Shown here: one piece after another, positions 1-7,454 of the stretch
How positions within the stretch are numbered: position 1 is the first letter of the stretch
Layout of the letters: each line of letters starts with the position of its first letter
DNA from: an uncultured Ruminococcus sp.
GTDB taxonomy: Bacteria > Bacillota > Clostridia > Oscillospirales > Ruminococcaceae
Reading direction: 5' to 3'
Length of the DNA stretch: 12,338 nucleotides
Assembly (NCBI GenBank): GCA_947174965.1
Contig: CAMWKY010000030.1
Location: 1-12,338 of the forward strand
Made by a program: the position numbers and the translations under genes
Notes under the pieces: generated by a model
Told to the model about the DNA's origin: nothing
What the model saw: the letters and a program-made list of their open reading frames with translations, nothing else
Databases searched by the model: none

Positions 1-22
1 GAAATATAGAAGTCGTAAAATA

Positions 23-64
23 TTGTAGAAATTTTTTTTAAAATGTGGTATAATATTCCAGTAT
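23..64 (+). promoter_or_regulatory. Extended -10 promoter for tig
   Basis: A perfect TATAAT lies at 49-54, preceded by TG one base upstream (46-47), which makes an extended -10. The best -35-like hexamer, TTGTAG at 23-28, sits 20 bp away. That is long, so the extended -10 probably does most of the work. A start near 60-61 would give a leader of roughly 47 nt before the trigger factor ATG. The stretch TGGTATAATAT followed by AGTAT is nearly repeated at the promoters around 3641-3656 and 3724-3740. Assignment is by motif only. Confidence 0.6.
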
Positions 65-107
65 CTTATTTTTAAGATGTACCAAAAAAATAATGGAGGA
101 AAAACCA

Positions 108-1424
108 ATGAGTTTAAAATCATCAACAAAAACAGATGTAAACACAACTGAACTTGTTATCACTATTGATGCAGCAACTTTTGAAACTGCTGTTGAAAAG
201 GAGTATCAGCGTCAAAAGAAAAATATCCAGCTTAAAGGATTCAGAAAAGGCAAAGTGCCGAGAAAGCTTGCTGAAAGAACATTCGGTGAAAATGTATTCT
301 ATGAGGGTGCTATCAATTCACTTCTCGGTGATGAACTTAGTATAGCTGTTCAGGAGCAGAATCTTAATCTTGTTGACAGACCAAATGTAGAGGTTATTTC
401 AGCAGATAAAGAAAACGGCGTTGAGCTTAAAGCTATCTGCATTACAAAACCTGTAATCGAAATTTCAGATTACAAGGGCATCACAGCTCCGAAGCAGGTT
501 AAGGAAATTACAGACGAGGACGTTAATGAACAGATTGAAATAATCAGAAAGAAAAATGCACGTATCGTTTCAGTTGAGGACAGACCTGCACAGCTTAATG
601 ACGAAGTTATCATTGACTTTGAAGGATTCTTCGGTGATGAAGCATTTGAGGGCGGAAAAGGTGAAGACCACCCGCTTAAATTGGGCAGCGGTCAGTTTAT
701 TCCTGGCTTTGAAGACCAGATTGTCGGTCACAATATCGGCGACGAATTTGACATAAATGTTACTTTCCCTGAAAATTATCAGATGGAAGACTACGCAGGC
801 AAAGACGCTACATTCAAAACAAAGCTTAAAGCTATCAGCTTTGAGGAACTTCCTGAAATAGACGACGACCTTATCAAAGATGCTACAGAGTTTGATACTG
901 TTGAGGAATACAAAAACGACATCAAGACAAAGCTTGAAGAAGCTGCTGCAAAACAGGCTGATTCTGCATTTGAAAATGCTGTTCTTGAAGCTGTTATTGC
1001 AAAAGTAAATTCTCCTATCCCGAATTGTATGTATGAGCAGAGAATTGACTCTATCATGAACTCATTTGAACAACAGCTTCAGCAGAACGGCATGAGCCTC
1101 AACCTCTATTGCCAGTATACAGGCATGGACGTTGATTCTATCAGAGATACCTACAGAGAACGTGCAGAGGGTGAAGTTAAACTCAGACTTGCACTTGAAA
1201 AAATTGCTGAACTTGAAAACATTGAAATTTCAGAAGATGAAATTAATGAAAACCTTGCTCCTATTGCAGAAGCAAATAAAACAGACGTTGAAACACTTAA
1301 GAGATTTATCTCAATGGCAGACTTTACAGAGGATTTGAAAGTACAGAAAGCTGTTGAGATAGTAAAAGATACTGCTGTTGTAAGTGATGCTGTGGCTGAA
1401 AATACAGAAGAATCAGCAGAATAA
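108..1424 (+). CDS. tig: Trigger factor, ribosome-associated chaperone and peptidyl-prolyl isomerase
   Basis: Trigger factor binds the ribosome exit tunnel and shields nascent chains, and its FKBP-like domain isomerises prolyl bonds. The N-terminal domain carries the ribosome-docking signature GFRKGKVPR at residues 44-52. An FKBP-type domain spans about 162-242, with the GQFIPGFE stretch in its core, and a helical C-terminal chaperone domain runs to an acidic tail. The length, 438 aa, is normal for the family. I start at the ATG at 108 rather than the in-frame ATG at 93, because GGAGG at 95-99 is a good ribosome binding site for 108 and lies inside the first codons of the longer reading. The gene is first in a tig-clpP-clpX run on the same strand, a common order in Firmicutes. 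The family call is secure. Confidence 0.97.
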   Translation: MSLKSSTKTDVNTTELVITIDAATFETAVEKEYQRQKKNIQLKGFRKGKVPRKLAERTFGENVFYEGAINSLLGDELSIAVQEQNLNLVDRPNVEVISADKENGVELKAICITKPVIEISDYKGITAPKQVKEITDEDVNEQIEIIRKKNARIVSVEDRPAQLNDEVIIDFEGFFGDEAFEGGKGEDHPLKLGSGQFIPGFEDQIVGHNIGDEFDINVTFPENYQMEDYAGKDATFKTKLKAISFEELPEIDDDLIKDATEFDTVEEYKNDIKTKLEEAAAKQADSAFENAVLEAVIAKVNSPIPNCMYEQRIDSIMNSFEQQLQQNGMSLNLYCQYTGMDVDSIRDTYRERAEGEVKLRLALEKIAELENIEISEDEINENLAPIAEANKTDVETLKRFISMADFTEDLKVQKAVEIVKDTAVVSDAVAENTEESAE

Positions 1425-1438
1425 AAATCAGATATAAA

Positions 1439-1476
1439 TGCGGTTTCTGTCTCATATTATATGAACAGAAACCGTA
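1439..1476 (+). promoter_or_regulatory. Hairpin in tig-clpP intergenic space, no U-tract
   Basis: CGGTTTCTGT at 1441-1450 pairs perfectly with ACAGAAACCG at 1465-1474, with a G-T and a T-A pair possible outside. The loop contains a second short stem (TCATA/TATGA) around three bases. The 3' flank, TAACAAATAAAC, has no run of T, so this is not a standard intrinsic terminator. It may be an RNA processing or stability element that sets clpP level relative to tig. The structure is seen in the sequence; the role is inferred. Confidence 0.55.
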
Positions 1477-1514
1477 ACAAATAAACACATAAATAAAGAA
1501 AGGGCGATGAATTT

Positions 1515-2102
1515 ATGAGCTTTATACCTTATGTTGTTGAACAGACAAGCCGTGGAGAAAGGTCTTATGATATTTTTTCCCGTTTGCTGAACGACAGAAT
1601 AATTATGCTTTCTGACCAGGTGAACTCTGCTACATCAAGTGTTGTTGTTGCACAACTTCTTTTCCTTGAAAGTCAGGATTCAGACAAGGACATTTCACTT
1701 TATATAAACAGTCCGGGCGGTTCTATCACTGACGGTATGGCTATTTATGATACTATGCAGTATATAAAGTGTGATGTATCAACTATATGTATAGGTATGG
1801 CTGCTTCAATGGGAGCATTTCTGCTTGCGGCTGGTGCAAAAGGCAAACGCTTTGCACTTCCGAACAGTGAGATTATGATTCATCAGCCTCTTATTTCAGG
1901 TGGTTTAGGCGGACAGTGTACTGATATAAAGATTCATTCAGACCATCTTGTCAGAACACGTCAGAAAATGAATGAACTTCTTGCTAAAAATACTGGCAAA
2001 CCAGTTGAACAGGTTGAAATTGACACAGAACGTGACAATTATATGACTGCTCAACAGGCTCTTGAATATGGTCTTATTGATAAGGTTATCGAGAAAAGGT
2101 AG
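1515..2102 (+). CDS. clpP: ATP-dependent Clp protease proteolytic subunit ClpP
   Basis: ClpP is the cytoplasmic serine peptidase that forms a double heptameric chamber and degrades substrates threaded in by Clp ATPases. The 195-aa length is typical. The catalytic triad can be read directly: Ser98 in GMAASMGAF, His123 in MIHQP, and Asp174 in TERDNY (aligned by memory with the second Asp of the E. coli RDTERD stretch). The NSPGGS oxyanion region lies near residues 65-70. The purine-rich AAAGGG around 1499-1504 serves as ribosome binding site about 10 nt before the ATG. The gene lies 90 bp after tig and 14 bp before clpX, so it is probably cotranscribed with clpX. No CtsR-type operator was seen upstream. 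Confidence 0.97.
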   Translation: MSFIPYVVEQTSRGERSYDIFSRLLNDRIIMLSDQVNSATSSVVVAQLLFLESQDSDKDISLYINSPGGSITDGMAIYDTMQYIKCDVSTICIGMAASMGAFLLAAGAKGKRFALPNSEIMIHQPLISGGLGGQCTDIKIHSDHLVRTRQKMNELLAKNTGKPVEQVEIDTERDNYMTAQQALEYGLIDKVIEKR

Positions 2103-2116
2103 GTTTTTTCATTATT

Positions 2117-3394
2117 ATGGCTGGAATTAAATCATGTAATTTTTGTGGCAGAAACGAAAACAATACAAACAGTATGTTCTCCGCAGGAAGTTCAAATATA
2201 TGCGATGAATGTGTAATGTATTGTTATGAACTGCTTTTCGGTCCTGCATATACAAAAGCACAGAAAAAAGCATCAGCACCAAAAAGCAAAACTCCGGATT
2301 CTGTAAATCTGCTCAAGCCTGTTGAAATCAAGCAGTTTCTTGATGAATATGTAATCGGACAGGACGAAGCGAAAATCTCTCTTGCTGTTGCTGTTTATAA
2401 CCACTATAAACGTATAATGAGTCAGAATCAAACAAAATCAGATGATGGCGTTGAACTTCAGAAAAGTAATGTTTTACTTTTAGGACCTACAGGTGTCGGA
2501 AAAACATTTCTTGCTCAAACTCTTGCAAAAATTCTCAATGTTCCTTTTGCAATAGCTGATGCCACTACAATAACAGAAGCAGGCTATGTTGGTGATGACG
2601 TTGAAAATGTTCTGCTACGTCTCATTCAGGCGGCTGACTATGACATAAAAGAAGCCGAAAAAGGTATTATTTACATTGATGAAATTGACAAGATAGCAAG
2701 AAAATCAGAAAATACTTCTCTCACACGTGATGTAAGCGGTGAGGGTGTACAGCAGGCACTTCTTAAAATTGTTGAGGGTACTGTTTCAAATGTTCCTCCA
2801 CAAGGTGGCAGAAAACACCCTAATCAAGAAACATTGCAGATTGATACAAAAAATATCCTCTTTATATGCGGTGGTGCTTTTGACGGACTTGAAGCACAGA
2901 TTAAAAAGCGTGTAAACAGCAAATCTTCTATCGGTTTCGGCGGTGAACTCAAATCAGCAGACGACGAAAACCGCAATATTTTTAAAGAAGTTGTCCCGAA
3001 AGACCTCGTTAAATTCGGCATGGTGCCTGAATTTATCGGCAGACTTCCTGTTATTTCCGTTTTAGACGAACTCAACGAAGAATCTCTTGTACAGATTCTC
3101 ACAAAGCCAAAAAATGCTCTTATCAAGCAATATAAAAAGCTATTTGAATATGATGATATTGAGCTTGAAATTGATGACGATGCACTTATTGAAATTGCTA
3201 AAAAAGCTATTTCACAGAAAACAGGTGCAAGAGGTCTGCGCTCCATTCTTGAATCAATATTCATGAAACCTATGTATCTTGTTCCGTCTGATAAAAATAT
3301 CGCAAAAGTTCATGTTACAAAAGAATGTGTTGTGAATAATACTGATGCTGTACTGACTGATAAAGACGGTAATATAATAGAAATTTCACAATAA
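2117..3394 (+). CDS. clpX: ATP-dependent Clp protease ATP-binding subunit ClpX
   Basis: ClpX is the hexameric AAA+ unfoldase that recognises tagged substrates and threads them into ClpP. The N-terminal zinc-binding domain has Cys7, Cys10, Cys29 and Cys32. Walker A GPTGVGKT is at 123-130 and Walker B IIYIDE is at 184-189. The ClpP-docking IGF loop is at 272-274 inside KSSIGFGG. The EFIGRLP box and the TGARGLRS sensor-2 motif follow. At 425 aa it is a full-length family member. The ribosome binding site is weak and distant (AGGTAGG near 2097-2103, about 13 nt from the ATG). No better start exists, because the zinc-finger Cys7 must be included. It starts 14 bp after clpP and ends 1 nt before a strong hairpin terminator. 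Confidence 0.97.
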   Translation: MAGIKSCNFCGRNENNTNSMFSAGSSNICDECVMYCYELLFGPAYTKAQKKASAPKSKTPDSVNLLKPVEIKQFLDEYVIGQDEAKISLAVAVYNHYKRIMSQNQTKSDDGVELQKSNVLLLGPTGVGKTFLAQTLAKILNVPFAIADATTITEAGYVGDDVENVLLRLIQAADYDIKEAEKGIIYIDEIDKIARKSENTSLTRDVSGEGVQQALLKIVEGTVSNVPPQGGRKHPNQETLQIDTKNILFICGGAFDGLEAQIKKRVNSKSSIGFGGELKSADDENRNIFKEVVPKDLVKFGMVPEFIGRLPVISVLDELNEESLVQILTKPKNALIKQYKKLFEYDDIELEIDDDALIEIAKKAISQKTGARGLRSILESIFMKPMYLVPSDKNIAKVHVTKECVVNNTDAVLTDKDGNIIEISQ

Positions 3395-3395
3395 G

Positions 3396-3436
3396 AAAAC
3401 TGTCGGATTTTTAAGTCCGACAGTTTTTATTTTTAC
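3396..3436 (+). terminator. Intrinsic terminator after clpX
   Basis: AAAACTGTCGGA at 3396-3407 pairs perfectly with TCCGACAGTTTT at 3416-3427, giving a 12-bp stem and an 8-base loop, followed by a T-rich tail (TTTTTATTTTT). It begins directly after the clpX stop. The small - strand gene ends at 3442, just beyond the tail, so the same hairpin, flanked by A-rich sequence, could also terminate that gene from the other side. Confidence 0.93.
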
Positions 3437-3441
3437 AATAA

Positions 3442-3588
3442 TCAGCAGCCACAACCGCCGTTGTTGTTTCCACAGCCACAGCCGCAGCCGTTGTTGTCGT
3501 TCTGACCATTACAGCCACAGAAGATGATGAAAATGAGGATAAGAAGAATAATCCACATACAGCTATTTCCCTCAAAACAATTACACAT
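3442..3588 (-). CDS. Small cysteine/glycine-rich membrane-type protein (48 aa)
   Basis: This short gene has ATG at 3588-3586, an AAAAGGAG ribosome binding site at 3598-3605 nine bases upstream, and a TGA stop at 3442-3444. The 48-residue product has ten cysteines (2, 4, 10, 24, 26, 35, 37, 39, 46, 48). A single hydrophobic stretch, MWIILLILIFIIF, spans 11-23. The tail is made of CGCGCG and Asn/Gly runs ending in GGCGC. Proteins of this look occur in Ruminococcus-like genomes, sometimes with automatic names such as chorion class high-cysteine protein; that is from memory. No function is established. A membrane-anchored tail that binds metal or forms disulfides is possible. The gene sits antisense between clpX and the Clp ATPase gene, with its own candidate promoter and a shared terminator, so it is probably real. 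Confidence 0.8.
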   Translation of the reverse strand: MCNCFEGNSCMWIILLILIFIIFCGCNGQNDNNGCGCGCGNNNGGCGC

Positions 3589-3647
3589 AATAAATATCTC
3601 CTTTTAAGATGTATTTGAAACGCTTTTGTCTGCGCTTCATACTACAT

Positions 3648-3676
3648 ATTATGCCATAGCAGAAAAAGTGTTACAA
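3648..3676 (-). promoter_or_regulatory. Candidate promoter of the small Cys-rich gene
   Basis: Read on the - strand, TTGTAA (3671-3676) and CATAAT (3648-3653) are separated by exactly 17 bp. A start near 3641 would leave a leader of about 53 nt before the small gene's ATG. The -10 region, TGGCATAATAT followed by GTAGT, nearly matches the + strand sequence at 3724-3740. Motif evidence only. Confidence 0.55.
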
Positions 3677-3703
3677 ATTTTTTTCAGCAATTATTGTTTT
3701 CGA

Positions 3704-3740
3704 CTGTTATCGCATAGAATAGGTGGCATAATATAGTAGT
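3704..3740 (+). promoter_or_regulatory. Candidate promoter of the ClpA-like gene
   Basis: CATAAT at 3727-3732, within TGGCATAATAT (3724-3734), is the likely -10. A poor -35 match, CTGTTA (3704-3709), lies 17 bp upstream. TATAGT at 3732-3737 is an alternative -10. A start near 3739 would give a leader of about 28 nt. I saw no CtsR (GGTCAAA-type direct repeat) or CIRCE element here, so regulation by those stress repressors is not indicated. Confidence 0.45.
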
Positions 3741-3766
3741 GCAGAATAAAACAGGAGGCAACTATT

Positions 3767-6007
3767 ATGAATAAAGAAAATTTCACAAAGAAATCCGATG
3801 AAATAATAGAGGGGGCTATTAATCTTGCATCTGAAATGGGTCACACTTATGTCGGAAGCGAGCATCTGCTTCTTTCAATTGCAAATGACGGAACTTCAGA
3901 TGCATCTGAAATTCTGATTGAAAACGGCATTGCCTATGATGATTTGCTTAAAGAAATCGTGAATCTTGTCGGAGTTGGCAAGCCATCTATGCTGAATTAC
4001 CGCTATTTTACAAATGCAGCAAAAAAGATTCTTGAAAATGCCTGCAATATTGCGCAGAAAGACGGAAAAAAGCTGTCTTCTCCCGAACATATTTTAACAG
4101 CAATTATTCAGAATACGTCATGCAGTGCCTATACGATTCTACAGAAAGCAGACGGAGATATAATGGGAATATGTTCAGGACTTGAAATGACAGAATCTTC
4201 GTCAGTTCGTGAGGAAATATATGAGGCAGTCAAGCCGAAAATCTCACAACTTCCTAATCTGTTCCGATACGGAAAAAATATTACGGACATTTCACTTATC
4301 AAAAAAAATGACCCTCTTATTGGCAGAATAAGAGAAGTGGAAAGAGTTTTGCAGATTCTTGCAAGACGAAACAAGAATAATCCTTGTCTTATAGGTGAGG
4401 CTGGAGTTGGAAAAACGGCTATTGTTGAGGGTGTAGCGGAACTTTTTGTGCGTAATCTTGTCCCCGATTCACTGAAAAACAAGTTTATCTTCTCACTTGA
4501 TTTCACTGCACTGCTTTCGGGCGCAAAATACAGGGGTGATTTTGAGGAACGTGTAAAAGCCTGTATTGACGAATCAATAAATGCCGGAAATATAATCCTG
4601 TTCATTGACGAAATTCATACTATAGTCGGCGCAGGAGCAGCAGAGGGTGCAATAGATGCCGCAAATATCATGAAACCAATGCTTGCAAGAGGTGAACTGC
4701 AAATTATAGGCGCAACAACATTTGACGAATACAGCAAAACTATTGAAAAAGATTCTGCACTTGAAAGACGTTTTCAGCCTGTTCAGATTAATGAGCCTGA
4801 TTTCAAAAGCTGTACTGAAATCATAAAAGGACTGAAAACAAGGTATGAAAATTATCACCATGTTGAAATTCCCGATAATATTATAGATTTATCTGTAAAT
4901 ATGGCTGTACGCTATATATCGGATAGATTTCTGCCCGATAAGGCAATAGATATTCTTGACGAAGCCTGCGCTTGTGCAAAGATACATCACCGTTCAGGCT
5001 TGAAAAAAGTCACCGCAGAAGATATAATGACAGTTGTATCAATGAAAACAGGAATACCACTGAATAAAATATCGGCAGTGGATTCAATACAACTGAATTT
5101 TCTTGAAAAAAATCTTTCTGAACGGATAATCGGTCATGAATATGCTGTAAAAAAAGTCACAAATGCGGTATGCCGTGCAAAATCGGGCTTGAAAGACAGT
5201 GACAAACCGTCCGCATCATTTTTATTTGTCGGCAGTTCAGGAGTTGGCAAAACTGAACTTGCAAAAGCTCTGGCAGAATGTCTGTTCGGCTCTGAAAAAA
5301 ATATCATTCGTGTTGATATGTCTGAATATATGGAAAAAAACTCCGTTGCAAAAATTATCGGTACTGCTCCGGGCTATGTCGGATATGACGACAAAAACAG
5401 CAGTTTATGTGAAAAAATCAGACGCAACCCGTATTCGCTTGTACTTTTTGACGAAATAGAAAAAGCTGATGCAGATGTGCTTAATATAATGTTACAGATT
5501 CTTGATTATGGCATACTGACAGATTCAGGCATGAGGAAAATAAGCTTCCGCAACTGCATTATAATAATGACTTCAAATATCGGTGCTGGCAGTAAAAGCT
5601 CACTTGGATTCAACGAAAATGCAAGTACAGATGAAAAACAGGTGCTTGATGCAGTAAAAATGCACTTTACACCTGAATTTACTGGGAGAATTGATGAAAT
5701 CATTGTTTTTCACAATCTTGAAAAAAGTGACCTTATGAAAATAAGTGCAAAGGCACTTGAGAATCTGCGTTTAAGAGCAAAATCTATCGGCATTGAATTA
5801 GTCTACGGAAATGACATCATAGAAACTATTGCACAAGCAAAAGATACTGACCGATACGGCGCAAGACCCATTAAGCGACGTGTAACTGAATTAATCGAAA
5901 ACGAACTTGCAAAGATGATTATAAATTCATGTGTTCATAGTGGTGATACTGTCAAAATAGAAGCATCTGACGGAAAAATCCGCTTTTCAAAGAGTGTTGC
6001 TGTCTAA
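3767..6007 (+). CDS. Clp ATPase of ClpA architecture (ClpA/ClpC family AAA+ unfoldase, no middle domain)
   Basis: This double-AAA+ unfoldase probably delivers substrates to ClpP. Two Clp N-domain repeats fill about residues 1-145. The first AAA+ module has Walker A GEAGVGKT (210-217), Walker B LFIDE (278-282) and LERRF (332-336). The second has Walker A GSSGVGKT (489-496), Walker B VLFDE (559-563) and the RYGARPIKR sensor-2 motif near the C-terminus. Only about 13 residues (near 402-414) separate DEACACAK from the VTAEDI segment, where ClpC carries a coiled-coil middle domain. The 746-aa length therefore fits ClpA better than ClpC (about 810). LGF at 613-615, within KSSLGF, sits where ClpA and ClpC have their ClpP-docking tripeptide, which argues against a ClpB-type disaggregase. 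AGGAGG at 3753-3758 sets the start. It lies downstream of clpPX but has its own promoter region. NCBI-style pipelines would probably call it an ATP-dependent Clp protease ATP-binding subunit. Confidence 0.93.
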   Translation: MNKENFTKKSDEIIEGAINLASEMGHTYVGSEHLLLSIANDGTSDASEILIENGIAYDDLLKEIVNLVGVGKPSMLNYRYFTNAAKKILENACNIAQKDGKKLSSPEHILTAIIQNTSCSAYTILQKADGDIMGICSGLEMTESSSVREEIYEAVKPKISQLPNLFRYGKNITDISLIKKNDPLIGRIREVERVLQILARRNKNNPCLIGEAGVGKTAIVEGVAELFVRNLVPDSLKNKFIFSLDFTALLSGAKYRGDFEERVKACIDESINAGNIILFIDEIHTIVGAGAAEGAIDAANIMKPMLARGELQIIGATTFDEYSKTIEKDSALERRFQPVQINEPDFKSCTEIIKGLKTRYENYHHVEIPDNIIDLSVNMAVRYISDRFLPDKAIDILDEACACAKIHHRSGLKKVTAEDIMTVVSMKTGIPLNKISAVDSIQLNFLEKNLSERIIGHEYAVKKVTNAVCRAKSGLKDSDKPSASFLFVGSSGVGKTELAKALAECLFGSEKNIIRVDMSEYMEKNSVAKIIGTAPGYVGYDDKNSSLCEKIRRNPYSLVLFDEIEKADADVLNIMLQILDYGILTDSGMRKISFRNCIIIMTSNIGAGSKSSLGFNENASTDEKQVLDAVKMHFTPEFTGRIDEIIVFHNLEKSDLMKISAKALENLRLRAKSIGIELVYGNDIIETIAQAKDTDRYGARPIKRRVTELIENELAKMIINSCVHSGDTVKIEASDGKIRFSKSVAV

Positions 6008-6844
6008 AAAGTTCATTATATCATCAAGCATACTGTTAGCGGTATTTCTGCCTATTCTGTAGACTTCAAGCAAACTGTTATAATCATGTGATACGTGACC
6101 AATCGGAAGTTTTTCGGGTGGAGCAATAACAAATGTTCTGCCCTCCTGCTCCGATTTGCTGATGTATTTAAGCTGATTATTATATACTTTCGGACGATTT
6201 TCAAAAGTCTTTATAAATTCAGGGTATCTTCTGTACTTTGCTTTCACAAGTTTCAGCATTTTATTTTGTGATTTGACATAATCACGTGGTTGAGTAAGTA
6301 TAACAACATTCTTTTCATAACCCATAGCCTGCATGAATCGCAGTGGTATTGAATCGGCGATACCTCCGTCAAGCATTTTTTTGTCGTCAATATCGACAAT
6401 TCTTGATGCCAACGGCATAGAGGCTGATGCTCTTATCCATTCAAGCTCATTATAGTTCATATTTTTAATTTTGTGATAAACAGCCTTGCCTGTTTCAATA
6501 TCAGTAGCGACTATATAAAATTCCATAGGATTCTTGCTGAAAGCTTCTCCGTCAAAAATATCAATCTCATCAGGAAGTGTGTGATAGCAGAACTCTGCTC
6601 CGAACATATTACCTGTAGTTGCAAGCGAATGTACACTGCAATAGCGTTTGTCTTTGTAAAATCGGAGATTATAGCGTATTGCCCGTCCGTTCTGTCCTGA
6701 TTTGTAGTTACAGCCAAAGCAAGCACCTGCTGAAACTCCGACTGCGCCGTCAAAAGTGATGCCATTTTCCATGAGAACGTCCGTCACACCTGCGGAAAAC
6801 AGTCCACGCATTGCACCACCCTCCATAACAAGACCATATTTCAT
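5987..6844 (-). CDS. Patatin-like phospholipase family protein
   Basis: This is a predicted serine acyl hydrolase acting on phospholipids or other lipid esters. The oxyanion-hole glycine motif GGAMRG is at residues 9-14. The nucleophile Ser38 lies in GVSAG (36-40). The catalytic Asp159 opens DGG (159-161). This is the Ser-Asp dyad of bacterial patatins of the RssA/YlbK kind. The product has 285 aa and no signal peptide, so it is probably cytoplasmic or membrane-peripheral. AAGGAGG upstream of 6844 fixes the start. Its last 21 bp overlap the end of the ClpA-like gene on the opposite strand. It follows the DUF3267 gene by 52 bp with a hairpin between them, so it may be the last gene of the maf transcript or use an unseen promoter. 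The substrate cannot be read from sequence. Confidence 0.93.
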   Translation of the reverse strand: MKYGLVMEGGAMRGLFSAGVTDVLMENGITFDGAVGVSAGACFGCNYKSGQNGRAIRYNLRFYKDKRYCSVHSLATTGNMFGAEFCYHTLPDEIDIFDGEAFSKNPMEFYIVATDIETGKAVYHKIKNMNYNELEWIRASASMPLASRIVDIDDKKMLDGGIADSIPLRFMQAMGYEKNVVILTQPRDYVKSQNKMLKLVKAKYRRYPEFIKTFENRPKVYNNQLKYISKSEQEGRTFVIAPPEKLPIGHVSHDYNSLLEVYRIGRNTANSMLDDIMNFLDSNTL

Positions 6845-6864
6845 ATTATAGAAACCTCCTTAAT

Positions 6865-6897
6865 ACAGACACCGCCCATAACGGACGGTGTTTCTGT
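6865..6897 (-). promoter_or_regulatory. Hairpin between the DUF3267 and patatin genes
   Basis: ACACCGCCC (6869-6877) and GGACGGTGT (6883-6891) form a 9-bp stem around a 5-base loop. The one non-Watson-Crick position becomes a G-U pair in the - strand RNA but a C-A mismatch in + strand RNA, which points to function in the - strand transcript. ACAG/CTGT pairs extend it past a 2-base bulge. On the - strand it is followed by ATTAAGGAGG, the patatin ribosome binding site, with no U-tract. It may act as a processing site or partial attenuator. Confidence 0.45.
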
Positions 6898-7454
6898 TAT
6901 TTGTACCAGTAGCTGTGAAATCCCGACATATAAATTTTTGCATCTTTCGGAACTTGTGTTAAAGCATTGAATACATTGTAATAATCGCCTGCACCCATAC
7001 CGATTGCTAAAGCTCCAAGAGTACCTAAAACTGTAAGATTAGGGAAAATCAGGAATAATATAAACGGTATAAAGCCGAAAACTATATTAGGACAAAGACC
7101 CATCATAATAAAGCGTGCCTTGCTCATATCCTCAGTACCAACAACAAACAACATACCCTGCTTTAAATTGGTGTACATATAAACATCTTCTTTAAAACAA
7201 AGTGCGTGTAAAAATTCGTGAGGTACTAAAGAAACAAGTGCAAGGAAAATTCCGGTCAGACTTGTTCTTTCTTTTGCTATATAGCTGACCATAAACAAAA
7301 GAATAAAGGTTATAACCATTGCCATTATGTTCATAACAATAGCGAATTCTTTTATATTTTCAGCTTCTTTGAATTGTACATAGCCTGTCGGGTGTTCACG
7401 TTGCGGGAGACTGTTTCCGTCACCGTTGAATTTGCCTGAATAGTGAAATTTCAT
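6897..7454 (-). CDS. DUF3267 family membrane zincin-like protein (putative metalloprotease)
   Basis: This 185-aa membrane protein carries HEFLH at residues 79-83, the HExxH zinc-protease signature. A later GAGDYYN segment (154-160) has Asp157 as a plausible third zinc ligand. These features match the DUF3267 family (putative zincin peptidases, distantly like site-2 proteases). Hydrophobic segments lie at about 38-59, 66-80 (holding the HExxH), 115-138 and 143-155. The start ATG overlaps the stop of the DUF1015 gene as ATGA (7451-7454), so translation is probably coupled. The substrate is unknown. Intramembrane or membrane-proximal proteolysis is inferred from the motif, not shown. Confidence 0.85.
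   Translation of the reverse strand: MKFHYSGKFNGDGNSLPQREHPTGYVQFKEAENIKEFAIVMNIMAMVITFILLFMVSYIAKERTSLTGIFLALVSLVPHEFLHALCFKEDVYMYTNLKQGMLFVVGTEDMSKARFIMMGLCPNIVFGFIPFILFLIFPNLTVLGTLGALAIGMGAGDYYNVFNALTQVPKDAKIYMSGFHSYWYK

Noticed and set aside
93..107. Longer trigger factor reading from the ATG at 93
   Set aside because: Its first codons are the GGAGG ribosome binding site for the ATG at 108, and no ribosome binding site precedes 93.
1425..1514. CtsR or CIRCE stress operator upstream of clpP
   Set aside because: I looked for GGTCAAA-type direct repeats and the TTAGCACTC inverted repeat here and at 3589-3766; neither is present.
1507..1518. Three-codon mini-ORF (ATG AAT TTA TGA) overlapping the clpP start
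   Set aside because: Its ATG is only 2 nt from the AGGG motif, too close for good initiation; probably chance.
2824..3264. 146-codon - strand open frame inside clpX
   Set aside because: It is serine-rich, low-complexity antisense of conserved clpX sequence, with no recognisable domain.
3445..3500. Repeat array suggested by recurring CAGCCACA/GTTGTTG units
   Set aside because: The periodicity is explained by Cys-Gly and Asn codons of the small - strand gene; there are no spacers or long repeat units.
4129..4605. 158-codon - strand open frame inside the ClpA-like gene
   Set aside because: It is antisense to strongly conserved AAA+ motifs, has no recognisable domain, and is explained by codon bias on the other strand.
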